From assembly GCF_001423085.1 (NCBI RefSeq), contig NZ_LMNU01000049.1, forward strand, positions 46,275 through 110,274: a DNA stretch of 64,000 nucleotides, read 5' to 3'. Shown here one piece after another: positions 50,324-58,739 of this stretch; the first letter of the stretch is position 1; each line of letters starts with the position of its first letter. The stretch comes from Methylobacterium sp. Leaf125 (GTDB taxonomy: Bacteria; Pseudomonadota; Alphaproteobacteria; Rhizobiales; Beijerinckiaceae). The notes beneath the pieces were generated by a model. The model did not search any database. It saw nothing but the letters and a program-made list of their open reading frames with translations, and was not told where the DNA came from. Both the position numbers and the translations under genes were made by a program.

Positions 50324-51186
50324 ACGCCATCGTCCGCATCCCGGCCGCGCCGGCGATCTCGATCTTCCGCTTCGACAACCACGACATCCGCGTCGTGGAG
50401 ATCGACGGGCTGCCCTGGTTCGTCGGCGCCGACGTCTGCAAGGCCGCCCGCCTCTCGAACCCGTCCGTCTCGCTCAAGGCGCTCGACGAGGACGAGAGGG
50501 CTAAGATCTTCTTAGGGCATCCCCAGGGCGAGGTCCTGGTCATCACCGAGGGCGGTCTCTACACCCTGCTGATGCGCAGCCAGCGTGCCCTCGTGAAGGG
50601 CGCGACGGCATGGCGGTTCCGTCGGTGGGCGATGAACGAGGTCCTCCCCGAGATCCGGCGGACCGATTCCTACGCCGTGGCACCCGCCCCGACGCCGGTC
50701 GCGATCCCCGAGGACCTCGACGATAACAGGGTGCTGAGGAGGATGCTCCTGGCCCGGATGGATCGGGAGGACGCCCTCGTCGAGCGCCTCGTCATCACAG
50801 ACCAGGAGCTCATCGACACCTCTCGCCAGCTCACCGCCTCGCAGCGGCAGGTACAGCGGGCCCGGCCGGCGGTGGAGTGCGTCGAGCGGTTCGCCGAGAG
50901 CGAGGGGCTCTACAGCCTCCAGGCCGGTGGCAAGGCCCTCGGGCAAAAGCCGAACAAGTTCATCGCTTGGCTGAAGGAGCGCGGCGACCTGTTGGATCTG
51001 AACAGGTCGAACCTCCCCCGGCAGGACCTCATCGACCGTGCCCCGTTCCGCGTCCGGATCGAGGAGTACGGCGGCAAGCCCCGTGCGACGCCGAAGATGA
51101 CGTCGAAGGGCATCCTCCACTACGGACGCGAGCTCTGCGTCTCCGTCGACTGGCGGGCCGCACGGGAGCCCGACCTGTTCGACTGA
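50320..51186 (+). CDS. Phage antirepressor, BRO-N plus KilA-C type
   Basis: 288 residues from a GTG at 50320. The BRO-N domain covers about residues 10-110 (FRFDNHDIRVVEIDGLPWFV, then TEGGLYTLLMRSQ and WRFRRWAMNEVLPEIRR). The C-terminal KilAC-like DNA-binding domain is at about 185-285 (ALGQKPNKFIAWLKERGDLL, then TSKGILHYGRELCVSVDWRA). Such proteins inactivate phage repressors or modulate the lytic switch. It is followed by two hairpins. Confidence 0.85.
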   Translation: MNAIVRIPAAPAISIFRFDNHDIRVVEIDGLPWFVGADVCKAARLSNPSVSLKALDEDERAKIFLGHPQGEVLVITEGGLYTLLMRSQRALVKGATAWRFRRWAMNEVLPEIRRTDSYAVAPAPTPVAIPEDLDDNRVLRRMLLARMDREDALVERLVITDQELIDTSRQLTASQRQVQRARPAVECVERFAESEGLYSLQAGGKALGQKPNKFIAWLKERGDLLDLNRSNLPRQDLIDRAPFRVRIEEYGGKPRATPKMTSKGILHYGRELCVSVDWRAAREPDLFD

Positions 51187-51241
51187 CACCACTCAGACTC
51201 TGAGTGGTGACGAGGGGCCCGGGTGACCGGGCCCCTTTTTC
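51187..51241 (+). terminator. Tandem hairpins ending in a rho-independent terminator
   Basis: Hairpin 1 CACCACTCAGA/CTGAGTGGTG (51187-51209); hairpin 2 GGGGCCCGG/CCGGGCCCC (51214-51235) followed by TTTTT. The second is a standard terminator directly after the antirepressor gene. Confidence 0.85.
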
Positions 51242-51337
51242 GTGCCTGAAATCTTGTGCAGCGAAATGGGAGCGAAGGCCGGTTCGCTATCATTGGCAAC
51301 CCGGCCCGGGCACGCCTGCGCACGGTTTCGGCACGCT

Positions 51338-51431
51338 CTCAGCATATTTTCGCGCGTTTCAGTCCGCGCGATCGGCGTTACACCGAGAGCGGAATCCGGC
51401 CTCGCTCGTGGGGCGCGCTGCAGCACCCCCG
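51338..51431 (+). repeat. 94-bp conserved intergenic element, copy B
   Basis: Starts CTCAGCATATTTT and ends GCTGCAGCACCCCCG; 72 of 94 bases match copy A on the minus strand at 2734-2827 without gaps. It lies just after the antirepressor terminator and before a convergent gene, so it is not an obvious promoter of any present gene. Confidence 0.7.
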
Positions 51432-51449
51432 ATCCAGGCGCTCGGCGGC

Positions 51450-51770
51450 CTACGGGCACGGCTCCCCTTCGAGCCGCCGCCGGTACCGGACGCCGTCGTG
51501 CAGTAGGACGCTGCTGGGCAGGAGGACGAGCTCCGCGTCGTAGGGGACGACGCTGCCCCCGTTGCCGTAGCACTGGCGGGACGTCACCCGGCCGCCGGCT
51601 ATCCGGGCGCCGTGGCACTCCATCAGGTCGATGCCGACGACCCCGGCCTCGGGACCGACGACGATCGCGGGGACGTCGGCCCCCTCGGGGCAGTAGAGGC
51701 CCGGGGCGGGCTGGAAGGCATCCGCCTCGACGGGGCCGGCGAGCAGGGCGAAGATGGCGAGCGCACGCAC
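51450..51770 (-). CDS. Small secreted hypothetical protein
   Basis: 106 residues. The signal peptide is short (RALAIFALLAGPVEADAF), followed by a compact domain with four Cys (LYCPEG, MECHGA, RQCYGNG, EPCP) likely to form two disulfides. No family recognised. It is 3 bp downstream of the phosphoesterase gene. Confidence 0.62.
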   Translation of the reverse strand: MRALAIFALLAGPVEADAFQPAPGLYCPEGADVPAIVVGPEAGVVGIDLMECHGARIAGGRVTSRQCYGNGGSVVPYDAELVLLPSSVLLHDGVRYRRRLEGEPCP

Positions 51771-51772
51771 GG

Positions 51773-52561
51773 TCAGATCTCCACGATGAGGGCGGGGTCG
51801 AACGCCGGGTTTTCGCCATGCCGGCCGCGTGGGTTCGCCAGCACGCGCGTCCCGCCGACGACGTAGTCAGCGGACCGATGGATGTGGCCGTGGATCCACA
51901 GGGCGGGTGCGTCCGGACCTTCGAGGACGCGCGTAAGGTCGGTCGCGTACGCCGCGTCGATCGCCTGCAGGGGGCCCTGCCTCCCGAGCGACGCGGGGTG
52001 GGGGGCGTGATGCGTGACGACGACCGTCGGGCCGTCCCACGTCTCCGCAAGCGCGCGCTCGATCCGCCCAAGCTGGGCGACGTGCTCGGCGGCGGCGGCG
52101 CTCGGCCTGAAGGCGTTCGTCTCGCCCGAGGCCGTACGGACCTTGACCTTCCGATGGTCTCGCATCCCCCCGTTGCGGTCACCACAGGAGGCCATCGTCG
52201 GAGCCCGCCATGCCTCGCCAAGCAAGGCGTAGTCCGTCCAGACCGTGGCGCCGATGATCCGTACGCCCTCGATGGCCAGGACCTCCCCGACGGCGAGCAG
52301 GTGGATGCCCGCGGCCGCAGCGGCCTCGCGCCCGCGTTCGAGCTCGCTCTGCCAGCGGCTCCCGTAAAAATCATGATTCCCGGGCACGTAGACGACATGC
52401 CGGACGTACGGCGCGACGCACGCCGCGAGCCAGGGCAGGCTGCGCTTCGTCAAGCCATCGGCGACGTCGCCGGCCACGATCGCCACGTCGCACACCGGCA
52501 CGGCCGGGGCCTCCCAGCAGTCGGCATCGTCGTGCACGTCAGAGAAAATCCATGCCCTTGT
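51773..52561 (-). CDS. Metallophosphoesterase family protein
   Basis: 262 residues from the ATG at 52561. Metal-binding blocks are complete: FSDVHDDADCW (D-x-H), VAGDVADG (GD), VPGNHDFY (GNHD), VVTHHAPHP (THH) and WIHGHIHRSADY (GHxH). This fold hydrolyses phosphoester bonds in nucleotides or proteins; the substrate is unknown. Phages often carry such enzymes. It overlaps the gene upstream by about 20 bp. Confidence 0.88.
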   Translation of the reverse strand, partial: TRAWIFSDVHDDADCWEAPAVPVCDVAIVAGDVADGLTKRSLPWLAACVAPYVRHVVYVPGNHDFYGSRWQSELERGREAAAAAGIHLLAVGEVLAIEGVRIIGATVWTDYALLGEAWRAPTMASCGDRNGGMRDHRKVKVRTASGETNAFRPSAAAAEHVAQLGRIERALAETWDGPTVVVTHHAPHPASLGRQGPLQAIDAAYATDLTRVLEGPDAPALWIHGHIHRSADYVVGGTRVLANPRGRHGENPAFDPALIVEI

Positions 52562-52898
52562 CATCCCAACCTCCCTCAATCCACGCGGACCCGTCCGCCT
52601 CGAACCACGCCATCGACGCCCGGGTAACCAGGAGGCCGTTCGTCCTAAATCCGGGACACCAGAGGCCGTACCGGAGCCTCACCGCCGAGGGCGGCCGCGC
52701 CCCCTCGGCCACCGTGCCCGTGGCCCATGCGTGGACGTCCCGGGCCCCCGTCCGCAGGCACCGCTGGCGCCCCGCCTCCGACGCTCGGAGGACGACGTCG
52801 GCAAGCACGATCGCCGGCACGTGGCCGACGACCCTGCCCCGCTCGCGCACGCTCCAGGCGCGGCGGGTCAGGTTCCGGTAGACGTCATGCCTTGCCAT
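52539..52898 (-). CDS. Hypothetical protein with predicted single domain
   Basis: 119 residues from the ATG at 52898. It reads as a small beta-rich domain (ARHDVYRNLTRRAWSVRERG, then VVGHVPAIVLADVVLRASEA) with WIEGGWDDKGMDFL near the end. No family recognised. Part of a tightly packed minus-strand operon with the two genes on either side. Confidence 0.6.
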   Translation of the reverse strand: MARHDVYRNLTRRAWSVRERGRVVGHVPAIVLADVVLRASEAGRQRCLRTGARDVHAWATGTVAEGARPPSAVRLRYGLWCPGFRTNGLLVTRASMAWFEADGSAWIEGGWDDKGMDFL

Positions 52899-53484
52899 TG
52901 GCGTGGAGATCGCAGCACGTCTTCGCCCACCCGCCCTTGCGGATACGGCCGGGGGCCCCGCAGGTCTCACAGACATAGGCCGACAGGTGCTCCACGCAGT
53001 CAACTATAGTCGAGACTTCATTGCGCGTTGCCTTCCTAGTCTTGCCTTCGATTGAGTAATGCCAGCGGGCCTGCGCGAACTTCTCCTTCGTTTGTTCGGT
53101 CCGGAATCCCGTCGCCCCAGCCTCGGAGACCAGGCTCGCGCCCGCCTCCCACAGCCAGCGCCAGCCGCCGCCCGAGTACGGCCCCCCGGGTTCGAACGTT
53201 GTCGGGTAGCGCCCGCGCAGCGTGGCGTCCCAATCGTCCGGGACGACCGCGCGGCCGGTCTGCCAGCGCAGGGCGAGGACGCGCGCCAGGACGCGGAGGA
53301 CGTCCTGCGCGGGGGGCGGCGGGACGAAGCGGCCGTCGTCCTGACGGGGCAGCGGGGAGCCACCCGTCCACGTGACGAGGGGACCGTGGGCGCTCGGGCT
53401 GACGCCCGTGGGGACGACGTCGACGTGGCCTACGTGCCGGCACACGGCGTCGTCAGCGATCGTGCGGAATTCGTCGATGAGCAT
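52885..53484 (-). CDS. Hypothetical protein with C-terminal zinc-binding Cys group
   Basis: 199 residues from an ATG at 53484, just downstream of a purine-rich site. The C-terminus carries CETCGAPGRIRKGGWAKTCC, an incomplete zinc-ribbon-like motif. The middle contains TTFEPGGPYSGGGWRWLWEA, a stretch that may bind another protein. Unknown function; it overlaps the next gene by 14 bp. Confidence 0.6.
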   Translation of the reverse strand: MLIDEFRTIADDAVCRHVGHVDVVPTGVSPSAHGPLVTWTGGSPLPRQDDGRFVPPPPAQDVLRVLARVLALRWQTGRAVVPDDWDATLRGRYPTTFEPGGPYSGGGWRWLWEAGASLVSEAGATGFRTEQTKEKFAQARWHYSIEGKTRKATRNEVSTIVDCVEHLSAYVCETCGAPGRIRKGGWAKTCCDLHANGKA

Positions 53485-53536
53485 GGGGGTCTCCTGGGGG
53501 CTGAGGGGTGAGCAGAGGGGGGACCGCGCGCCGATT

Positions 53537-53803
53537 TCACGCGCGGACCTCGCGGGGTTCACGGCGGTCGTCCGGGTTCGCAGGCAGCGCGTCGGCGAGG
53601 GCGAGCAGGCCCGGGCAGAGGTAGCGGGCCTCCGATGGCGGGAAGGCCCCGCGGGCGTAGGCACAGCTCGCCAGGTGGAGGACGGACAGGCCGGTGACGG
53701 CGAGCTCGTCGCGTAGTTCGTCCTGCTCGTGGCGGGCTCGCATTTGGGTGATCGCCGCCTCCAGGACGATGATCGAGGCGCGGCTCGGGTGTGCGTCGGT
53801 CAT
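53537..53803 (-). CDS. Small hypothetical protein
   Basis: 88 residues, helical (ASIIVLEAAITQMRARHEQD, SVLHLASCAYARGAFPPSEA). It follows the AAA+ ATPase by about 27 bp on the same strand and precedes the zinc-motif gene. No family recognised. Confidence 0.55.
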   Translation of the reverse strand: MTDAHPSRASIIVLEAAITQMRARHEQDELRDELAVTGLSVLHLASCAYARGAFPPSEARYLCPGLLALADALPANPDDRREPREVRA

Positions 53804-53830
53804 GGGATCTCTCCTTCAGGGGGTGGGGTG

Positions 53831-55519
53831 TCAGTGGCGACGGGCGAGGGTCTCGCGGCCGTCGAGAAGCGTCGTCACGGCGCGGCGGAGCGGGCGGAGC
53901 GAGCCCCCCTTCCACACGCGGCCAAGGAGGTGGAGCTCGTCGCCGTCGAGATCGGGGAGCCAGCCGGAGTCGAGGCCTCGCTCGTCGCGGATTTCGCTGA
54001 CGAGGTTGGCCGCCGCGACCGGCAGGTCCTCGGCCCTGGGAAGGCCGACGTGCACGACGCGGAAGCGGTCCAGGAGGGGGCCGGGGACGCCTCCCGTCCC
54101 GTTGGCCGTCGCCAGGAACTGGGTGCCGCTCAGATCGGCGTTCGTTTCCAGATAGACCTCGTGGAAGGCGCGGCTCCCTGCCGGCTCCAGCAGGGCGATC
54201 AGGGAGTCCGTGAGGCGCCCGTTCTCCGACCTCGTGCCCGCCTTCTCGATCTCGTCGATGATGATGACGGGGTTGGCGACGCGGAGCCGCTGGATCGTCT
54301 GCAACGGGACGCTTGCGCGCCCCGTGCTCCACTGGCGCGACGTCCCGCCGAACGCAGCGTCGGCGACGCCGGCGGCGTTGTAGAGGACGCACGGGATCCC
54401 GGCCGCCTGGCAGAACGCCTGCAGGTAGCTCGTCTTCCCGCTGCCGGGCGGGCTCACCGCGAGAGTGTTCCGCAGCCGGGCTACACCTCCGTTGGCGAGG
54501 TCCCGCAGCAGCAGCGCGGTGAGATCCCTGAACCACGGGAACCGCGCATCGAGCAGCTTGCCGACGGCCACGACGTCGACGCCGTGGACGAGCGGGAGGG
54601 CCTCGCCGGCGAGCGCGTTGAACTCCGCGCGCGGCGTCGATCCCCGCGTCGACCGGGACGACCCCGAGGTCTCGGACCCGGGCAGGTGGTCCAATGCCCC
54701 CTTGGCCAGGACGACGAGCGTCGGGGCGGGGCGCGCCGCCCGGTCCCGCCACCCGCCGTCGCCGAGGGGCCAGTCCAGCTGAGCCAGCGCCGCCAGGTCG
54801 TCGGCCTGCTCGTCGACCCACGCCCTCGCGCTGCCGCCGGCGCCGCCGGCGCCGCCGCGCAGCAGATCTTCCTCGACCCCGATCTGCCTGTGCGCAGCCG
54901 CGACGATCGCGGCCGTCTCGCCGAGCTTGAGCGCCAGCCCATCGTAGGGAGCGAGCAGCGACGCTTGCTGATCGGAGACGTACTCGGACTCCTGCAGGTC
55001 CACCGTCGCGTCGGTGGAGTACCGGATACCGTTCCGCAGGGCGAGCCAGGCAGCCGCATGGTTGCCGTTCGCCAACGAGGCGTGGAACAGGCGCAGGCAG
55101 ATGCTGGCGCAGTAGGCCGCGGCCTTGGCGTTCCCCAGGGCCGCCTGGGCGAACAAGAGGTCGTCCGCCAGATGCGCCGCGGCGTCCTGCCCAGCGTCCG
55201 AAACGCCATCGGCGTTGGCGTGCTCGCGGAGCGCGTCGTCTGCCTTCTGCAGGGACGCGATCGTCACGTCCCGCCGCGTCCGCCCGAGGGTCCTGACGAG
55301 CGCCGCCGGGAGCTGAGGCTCCTCGGCTAGGAACGCGGCGATCGCCAGGCCCGCGTCGCGGCGGGCGTCGTACCCGACGAACTCGGCGCCGTAGCCCTTC
55401 TTTCGCGGTCCGAGGGAAGCCTCGGGCTGACGGGGCCCCGTCAGCGCGGTGGAGTCGAGGAGCGTGGCACGGGCGGCCTGGACGGCAGCGGCGCGCGCCC
55501 GGGAGGCGTCGTCGGTCAT
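53831..55519 (-). CDS. AAA+ ATPase with long N-terminal region
   Basis: 562 residues from the ATG at 55519. The AAA+ core is in the C-terminal half: Walker A SPPGSGKTS near 358, Walker B IIIDEIEKAG near 419, then a sensor and the DRFRVV arginine region. About 330 residues before it have no recognisable motif (some repeated Gly/Ala and a helical part). Lon/ClpX-like or Moxr-like unfoldases are the nearest relatives I can suggest. It is the first gene of a minus-strand operon whose last members are the phosphoesterase and small secreted protein. Its role in the phage-like block is unknown. Confidence 0.75.
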   Translation of the reverse strand: MTDDASRARAAAVQAARATLLDSTALTGPRQPEASLGPRKKGYGAEFVGYDARRDAGLAIAAFLAEEPQLPAALVRTLGRTRRDVTIASLQKADDALREHANADGVSDAGQDAAAHLADDLLFAQAALGNAKAAAYCASICLRLFHASLANGNHAAAWLALRNGIRYSTDATVDLQESEYVSDQQASLLAPYDGLALKLGETAAIVAAAHRQIGVEEDLLRGGAGGAGGSARAWVDEQADDLAALAQLDWPLGDGGWRDRAARPAPTLVVLAKGALDHLPGSETSGSSRSTRGSTPRAEFNALAGEALPLVHGVDVVAVGKLLDARFPWFRDLTALLLRDLANGGVARLRNTLAVSPPGSGKTSYLQAFCQAAGIPCVLYNAAGVADAAFGGTSRQWSTGRASVPLQTIQRLRVANPVIIIDEIEKAGTRSENGRLTDSLIALLEPAGSRAFHEVYLETNADLSGTQFLATANGTGGVPGPLLDRFRVVHVGLPRAEDLPVAAANLVSEIRDERGLDSGWLPDLDGDELHLLGRVWKGGSLRPLRRAVTTLLDGRETLARRH

Positions 55520-55704
55520 GGGAGGTCTCGCTGGAAAGGAGTGCACGCGGGGCGCGCCGAGCAGGGCTCAGGCGGCGGGGCGGTGCATCCGTTTCGAGCG
55601 AGGGAAGGTCATGGCGAGAACTCCGGTGTGACCCCTATGTGCACCAGGCCGGTCCAATGTGCAAGGGATGTGCATTCGTTGCGGACTGGGTCGCGTTCCT
55701 AGGG

Positions 55705-55998
55705 TTAACCAAGCCCTAGCGCGGCCTTCAGGGCCGGGCTGCGGTCGGCCTCCTCGTCCTGCGCCAGGAGGTCGTCCAGCGACGGCCGGCCCTGGTTGTA
55801 CGTCGACAGCCGCAGGTCGAGCCCGAGGGCGTGCAGGCACCTCATCACCCGGTGCATGCTCGGCTCGTAGCTGTCTCCCCGTTCGAAGGCCGAGAGCCAC
55901 GACACGCTCACGTCCGCCTTCGCGGCGAGCTGGCGCTGCGAGAGCCGGCGGTGGCGGCGGGCGAGGGCAAGCTCCTCGCCGAGGTTGAAGATGCTCAT
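55705..55998 (-). CDS. XRE-type helix-turn-helix regulator
   Basis: 97 residues. HTH ALARRHRRLSQRQLAAKADV then SVSWLSAFERGDSYEP, residues about 10-45, followed by a dimer-like tail. It resembles HipB/antitoxin or phage repressor genes. It sits alone, divergent from the small plus-strand genes, and may control them. Confidence 0.8.
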   Translation of the reverse strand: MSIFNLGEELALARRHRRLSQRQLAAKADVSVSWLSAFERGDSYEPSMHRVMRCLHALGLDLRLSTYNQGRPSLDDLLAQDEEADRSPALKAALGLG

Positions 55999-56136
55999 GA
56001 CCCGGAGCCTACCGCATCAGCATGCAAGGCACCTACCCGCGACTCAGTCGGCTGCGCGATTTTTTGGACACCGTCCAGTGGAAATCGGCGATCCATGGCA
56101 GACTCTCATCTGCACGGATTCGATGGGGGAAATGGA

Positions 56137-56364
56137 ATGGCGCACCAGGCACAGGCTACCGAGGAACTGAGGGTCCACCTCCAGCGGCGGTTCCCCAACG
56201 AGCCCCGGTGGGCCCCGGCCCCGCCGCCGTCCCCCGCCCCGTGGGAGCTCATCCGCGCCGTCCTCACGTAGGGACGCAAGGATGGGCTCGACGACCTGCA
56301 GCTCGCCGGGGGCGTCTACGCGGTGCTGGTGGCCAAGGGCCTCATCTCGGAGGGCCGGACGTGA
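56137..56364 (+). pseudogene. Small gene with in-frame TAG
   Basis: From the ATG at 56137 (GGGGGA upstream) the frame reads MAHQAQATEELRVHLQRR, then stops at TAG 56269-56271. It continues in frame with DDLQLAGGVYAVLVAKGLIS and ends at TGA 56362-56364, where the next gene's GTG overlaps. The overlap suggests the whole stretch was one gene of about 75 codons with an amber mutation. The first 44 codons may still be made. Confidence 0.5.
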
Positions 56365-56693
56365 GCGTTCAAGAGCGCCAGCTTGCTATCGCGCAGGCCT
56401 TGTTCGTGCGCTGGGTTCGGCGGTCGAACGCTCGCAGGACGGCCTTTCAGGGGCCCTTCTCCTACACTGAGGGCGAGCAGGTTCAGAACCTGCCGCACTC
56501 CTACCGCCAGGGTTTCCTCGACGACGCTGCGGCCGTGATGGCGGTTGAGGACGCCCGGACCGCGGCCGCGATCGAGGCCGAGGTCGGCGGTGCCTACCGG
56601 ATGGAGGACGGGCGCACGTTCTGGATCGACGCCTCGGTCGCACGCGAGATCGCACGCCGTGCCGTCTCCGGGTCCGCGGGGGCCTCGTCCTGA
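56361..56693 (+). CDS. Hypothetical phage-type protein
   Basis: 110 residues from a GTG at 56361 that overlaps the stop upstream. Aromatic/basic start SVQERQLAIAQALFVRWVRR, then acidic helix text (DDAAAVMAVEDARTAAAIEA). No known family. Coupled to the next gene (TGATG). Confidence 0.55.
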   Translation: MSVQERQLAIAQALFVRWVRRSNARRTAFQGPFSYTEGEQVQNLPHSYRQGFLDDAAAVMAVEDARTAAAIEAEVGGAYRMEDGRTFWIDASVAREIARRAVSGSAGASS

Positions 56694-56863
56694 TGGACCT
56701 CACGCTCATCGTCGCGATGGTCTCGATCGCCCTGGTTTTCGCGCTCATCCTCGGCGTGGGCGTCCTCTCGCGCCTGGATGGCCCGCGGCCGCCGACGGAG
56801 GTCACCCGCATCGTCGCGGCCGTCCAGCGCCGTCAGGCCGCCCGCGGGGAGGACTGCCCGTGA
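56693..56863 (+). CDS. Single-helix membrane peptide
   Basis: 56 residues. One membrane helix (LTLIVAMVSIALVFALILGV) is followed by a basic tail. Its ATG shares a base with the upstream stop. Small holin-like or spanin-like roles are possible but not supported beyond topology. Confidence 0.5.
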   Translation: MDLTLIVAMVSIALVFALILGVGVLSRLDGPRPPTEVTRIVAAVQRRQAARGEDCP

Positions 56864-56874
56864 GCCTCGGATCT

Positions 56875-57174
56875 CTACAGGCAAGCGTTGGCCTTCTTCA
56901 GCGCAGCGTAGACGGCCGCGGCCGCCGCGCCGGCCTCGCCCCCGTGCGGGACGACGTCTTGGGCTAGGGCCCGCCCGGTGGCCGGGTCGGCCACGATGAC
57001 GGTGGACCGTGCCGTTCCGCGGAGCACCCGCACGACCAGCTCGACGCGCTCCCCGGAGCCCGGGCCGTCCTCAACGGGGTAGCGGTCCTCGACATGCCCG
57101 GCCGGCCGGGCCCGGGGCAGCGGCATGCCCTCAAGGTGGCGGGCGTCGGCGGCGTCGTAGGCGTCCTCGGGCAT
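56875..57174 (-). CDS. Hypothetical protein on the opposite strand
   Basis: 99 residues from the ATG at 57174. It has no signal. A beta-rich stretch (RVELVVRVLRGTARSTVIVA) is followed by an Ala-rich helix (AGAAAAAVYAALKKANACL). No recognised family. It lies convergent to the small plus-strand genes. Confidence 0.5.
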   Translation of the reverse strand: MPEDAYDAADARHLEGMPLPRARPAGHVEDRYPVEDGPGSGERVELVVRVLRGTARSTVIVADPATGRALAQDVVPHGGEAGAAAAAVYAALKKANACL

Positions 57175-57284
57175 GCCCGGGAGTCTGGGCGCGCCCCGCC
57201 GGGGAGGCAAGCCCGGGACGATGCGGAGAAGGCCCCGGCGGGCGGTCTGCCGGCGGTGTGGTCGGCGTGGTGATGGAGAGGACG

Positions 57285-57479
57285 ATGGACATCAGGGACA
57301 CGAACACCGAGGCGCCAAAGCGCCACGTCGCGATCGAGGACGACATCGCCGCGGTGCGGGCCGCCCTGCGCGAGGCCGAGGCCTGCACGGACCCCGACGA
57401 CCTCGACGGGACGACGCACGTCCGGGCGCTCCGGGACAGCCTCGACGGGTTGCTCGCCGAGCAGCGCAGGGGGGCCTGA
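57285..57479 (+). CDS. Small acidic helical protein
   Basis: 64 residues from an ATG at 57285 with GGAGAGG upstream. Text VAIEDDIAAVRAALREAEAC is helical and acidic. First gene of a compact run of eight plus-strand genes. Function unknown. Confidence 0.5.
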   Translation: MDIRDTNTEAPKRHVAIEDDIAAVRAALREAEACTDPDDLDGTTHVRALRDSLDGLLAEQRRGA

Positions 57480-57482
57480 GCG

Positions 57483-57767
57483 ATGGCGGTGAGCAGCTAC
57501 AAGACCGTGACCCGCAAGGTCCAAGTGGAGATCCGCACGGCCGAGGACGGCACGGTCTTTGAGGGCGATGACGCTCAGTACCGGGCCGGCCGGCACGAGA
57601 GCAAGCTCGCAACCCTTCGGGATCTCGACGCCCTGTTCGCCCGGGACCCCGCCGTGGTGAAGGCGGCCATCATCGCGCACTTCAATGACGAGGACGACGT
57701 TGGCGCCGCAGGCCTGTGGTGCTTCCTCAACGATATCTCGAAGCACCTGCCGAAGGTGGAGGCCTGA
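57483..57767 (+). CDS. Small hypothetical phage protein
   Basis: 94 residues. Beta text (KTVTRKVQVEIRTAEDGTVF) then helical (RDLDALFARDPAVVKAAIIA, FLNDISKHLPKVEA). No recognised family. It starts 3 bases after the previous stop. Confidence 0.6.
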   Translation: MAVSSYKTVTRKVQVEIRTAEDGTVFEGDDAQYRAGRHESKLATLRDLDALFARDPAVVKAAIIAHFNDEDDVGAAGLWCFLNDISKHLPKVEA

Positions 57768-57769
57768 GC

Positions 57770-58150
57770 ATGCACCGCTCCCCGATCGAGGCGGCCGCCG
57801 TCTCCTGGAACGAGGTCCGCGTGAAGGCCTGCGCGGCCCCCTGGGGCGACAAGACCGTATGGACCGACCTCGGCGCGGCCGAGACGGCCCTGAGCAAGGC
57901 GGTGTCGGCCTTTCTGAAGCGGGAGGCCGAGTTGGCGGCCCGGGTCGTCACTCACGTGGTGCACGGGATGCGCTTCCACTCCCCGATGACGGTGGAGGTC
58001 TACTCCCTCGACGAGGCCATCAGCACGGCGTTCTGGGGTCGAGACAACGGGGACTGGTGGCCTGCCGACGTCCGCACGCCTGCCGGGGAGATCGTCCTCT
58101 CCGAGGAGAAGCTCAACGACGAGGTCAATCGGTACGAGTGGAGGGCCTGA
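57770..58150 (+). CDS. Hypothetical phage protein
   Basis: 126 residues from the ATG at 57770. Starts HRSPIEAAAVSWNEVRVKAC; has THVVHGMRFHSPMTVEVYSL near residue 62. No recognised family. It starts 2 bases after the stop upstream, so co-translation is likely. Confidence 0.6.
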   Translation: MHRSPIEAAAVSWNEVRVKACAAPWGDKTVWTDLGAAETALSKAVSAFLKREAELAARVVTHVVHGMRFHSPMTVEVYSLDEAISTAFWGRDNGDWWPADVRTPAGEIVLSEEKLNDEVNRYEWRA

Positions 58151-58152
58151 CC

Positions 58153-58512
58153 ATGCGCATCTACACCGAGACGCCCTTCCGCATGACGCCGCCCCGGATG
58201 GCCGTGGTCATGCCGGGAGAGATGTCGTCCCTATGGGTTGCCCCCATCAACGGGCCGATCGCGAGGGAAGCCCTCGAAGCGATCGGCCTCCCCTCGGACG
58301 GCGAAGAGATCCGGATCGGGACCCAAGGCGACGTCGTCACCGTCAACGGCGCGAGGGTGACGCAGGGCGACGCCGTGATCGTCTACTGCGCCTGGCACTG
58401 CACCCCGAACGATTTCCGCGAGGACCCCTCCGAGGAATTCGTCCGCCAGGTTCGCCACGCCATCGCCGTCCGCCTCGGCATCGAGAGGCAGCTGCAGGGG
58501 CTACGGGCATGA
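58153..58512 (+). CDS. Hypothetical phage protein
   Basis: 119 residues. MRIYTETPFRMTPPRM start, then GDVVTVNGARVTQGDAVIVY and SEEFVRQVRHAIAVRLGIER. The middle may be a small beta domain. Coupled by four-base overlap to the next gene. No known family. Confidence 0.58.
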   Translation: MRIYTETPFRMTPPRMAVVMPGEMSSLWVAPINGPIAREALEAIGLPSDGEEIRIGTQGDVVTVNGARVTQGDAVIVYCAWHCTPNDFREDPSEEFVRQVRHAIAVRLGIERQLQGLRA

Positions 58513-58739
58513 GCGAGAGCATCCACATCGCCGGTCGCCGGATCCCCTTGAGGCGCATGGGCGTGCGCGAGGTGGTCGAGCGCATGGCACGATCCACCGA
58601 GCTCGCGGCCGAGTTCGAGGTGACCTGCCGGGAGATGAGCCCGTTCGTCGCGTCTCTGGCCTTCCGCCGGCCCGACGACGCCGGCCCAAACCGGAAGGCG
58701 CGCCGGGCCGCCGAGGCCAAGGCGCGGAGGCGAGCATGA
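58509..58739 (+). CDS. Small basic hypothetical protein
   Basis: 76 residues. Basic helix IPLRRMGVREVVERMARSTE, C-terminus strongly basic (NRKARRAAEAKARRRA), suggesting nucleic-acid binding. It overlaps both neighbours by four bases. Confidence 0.55.
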   Translation: MSESIHIAGRRIPLRRMGVREVVERMARSTELAAEFEVTCREMSPFVASLAFRRPDDAGPNRKARRAAEAKARRRA

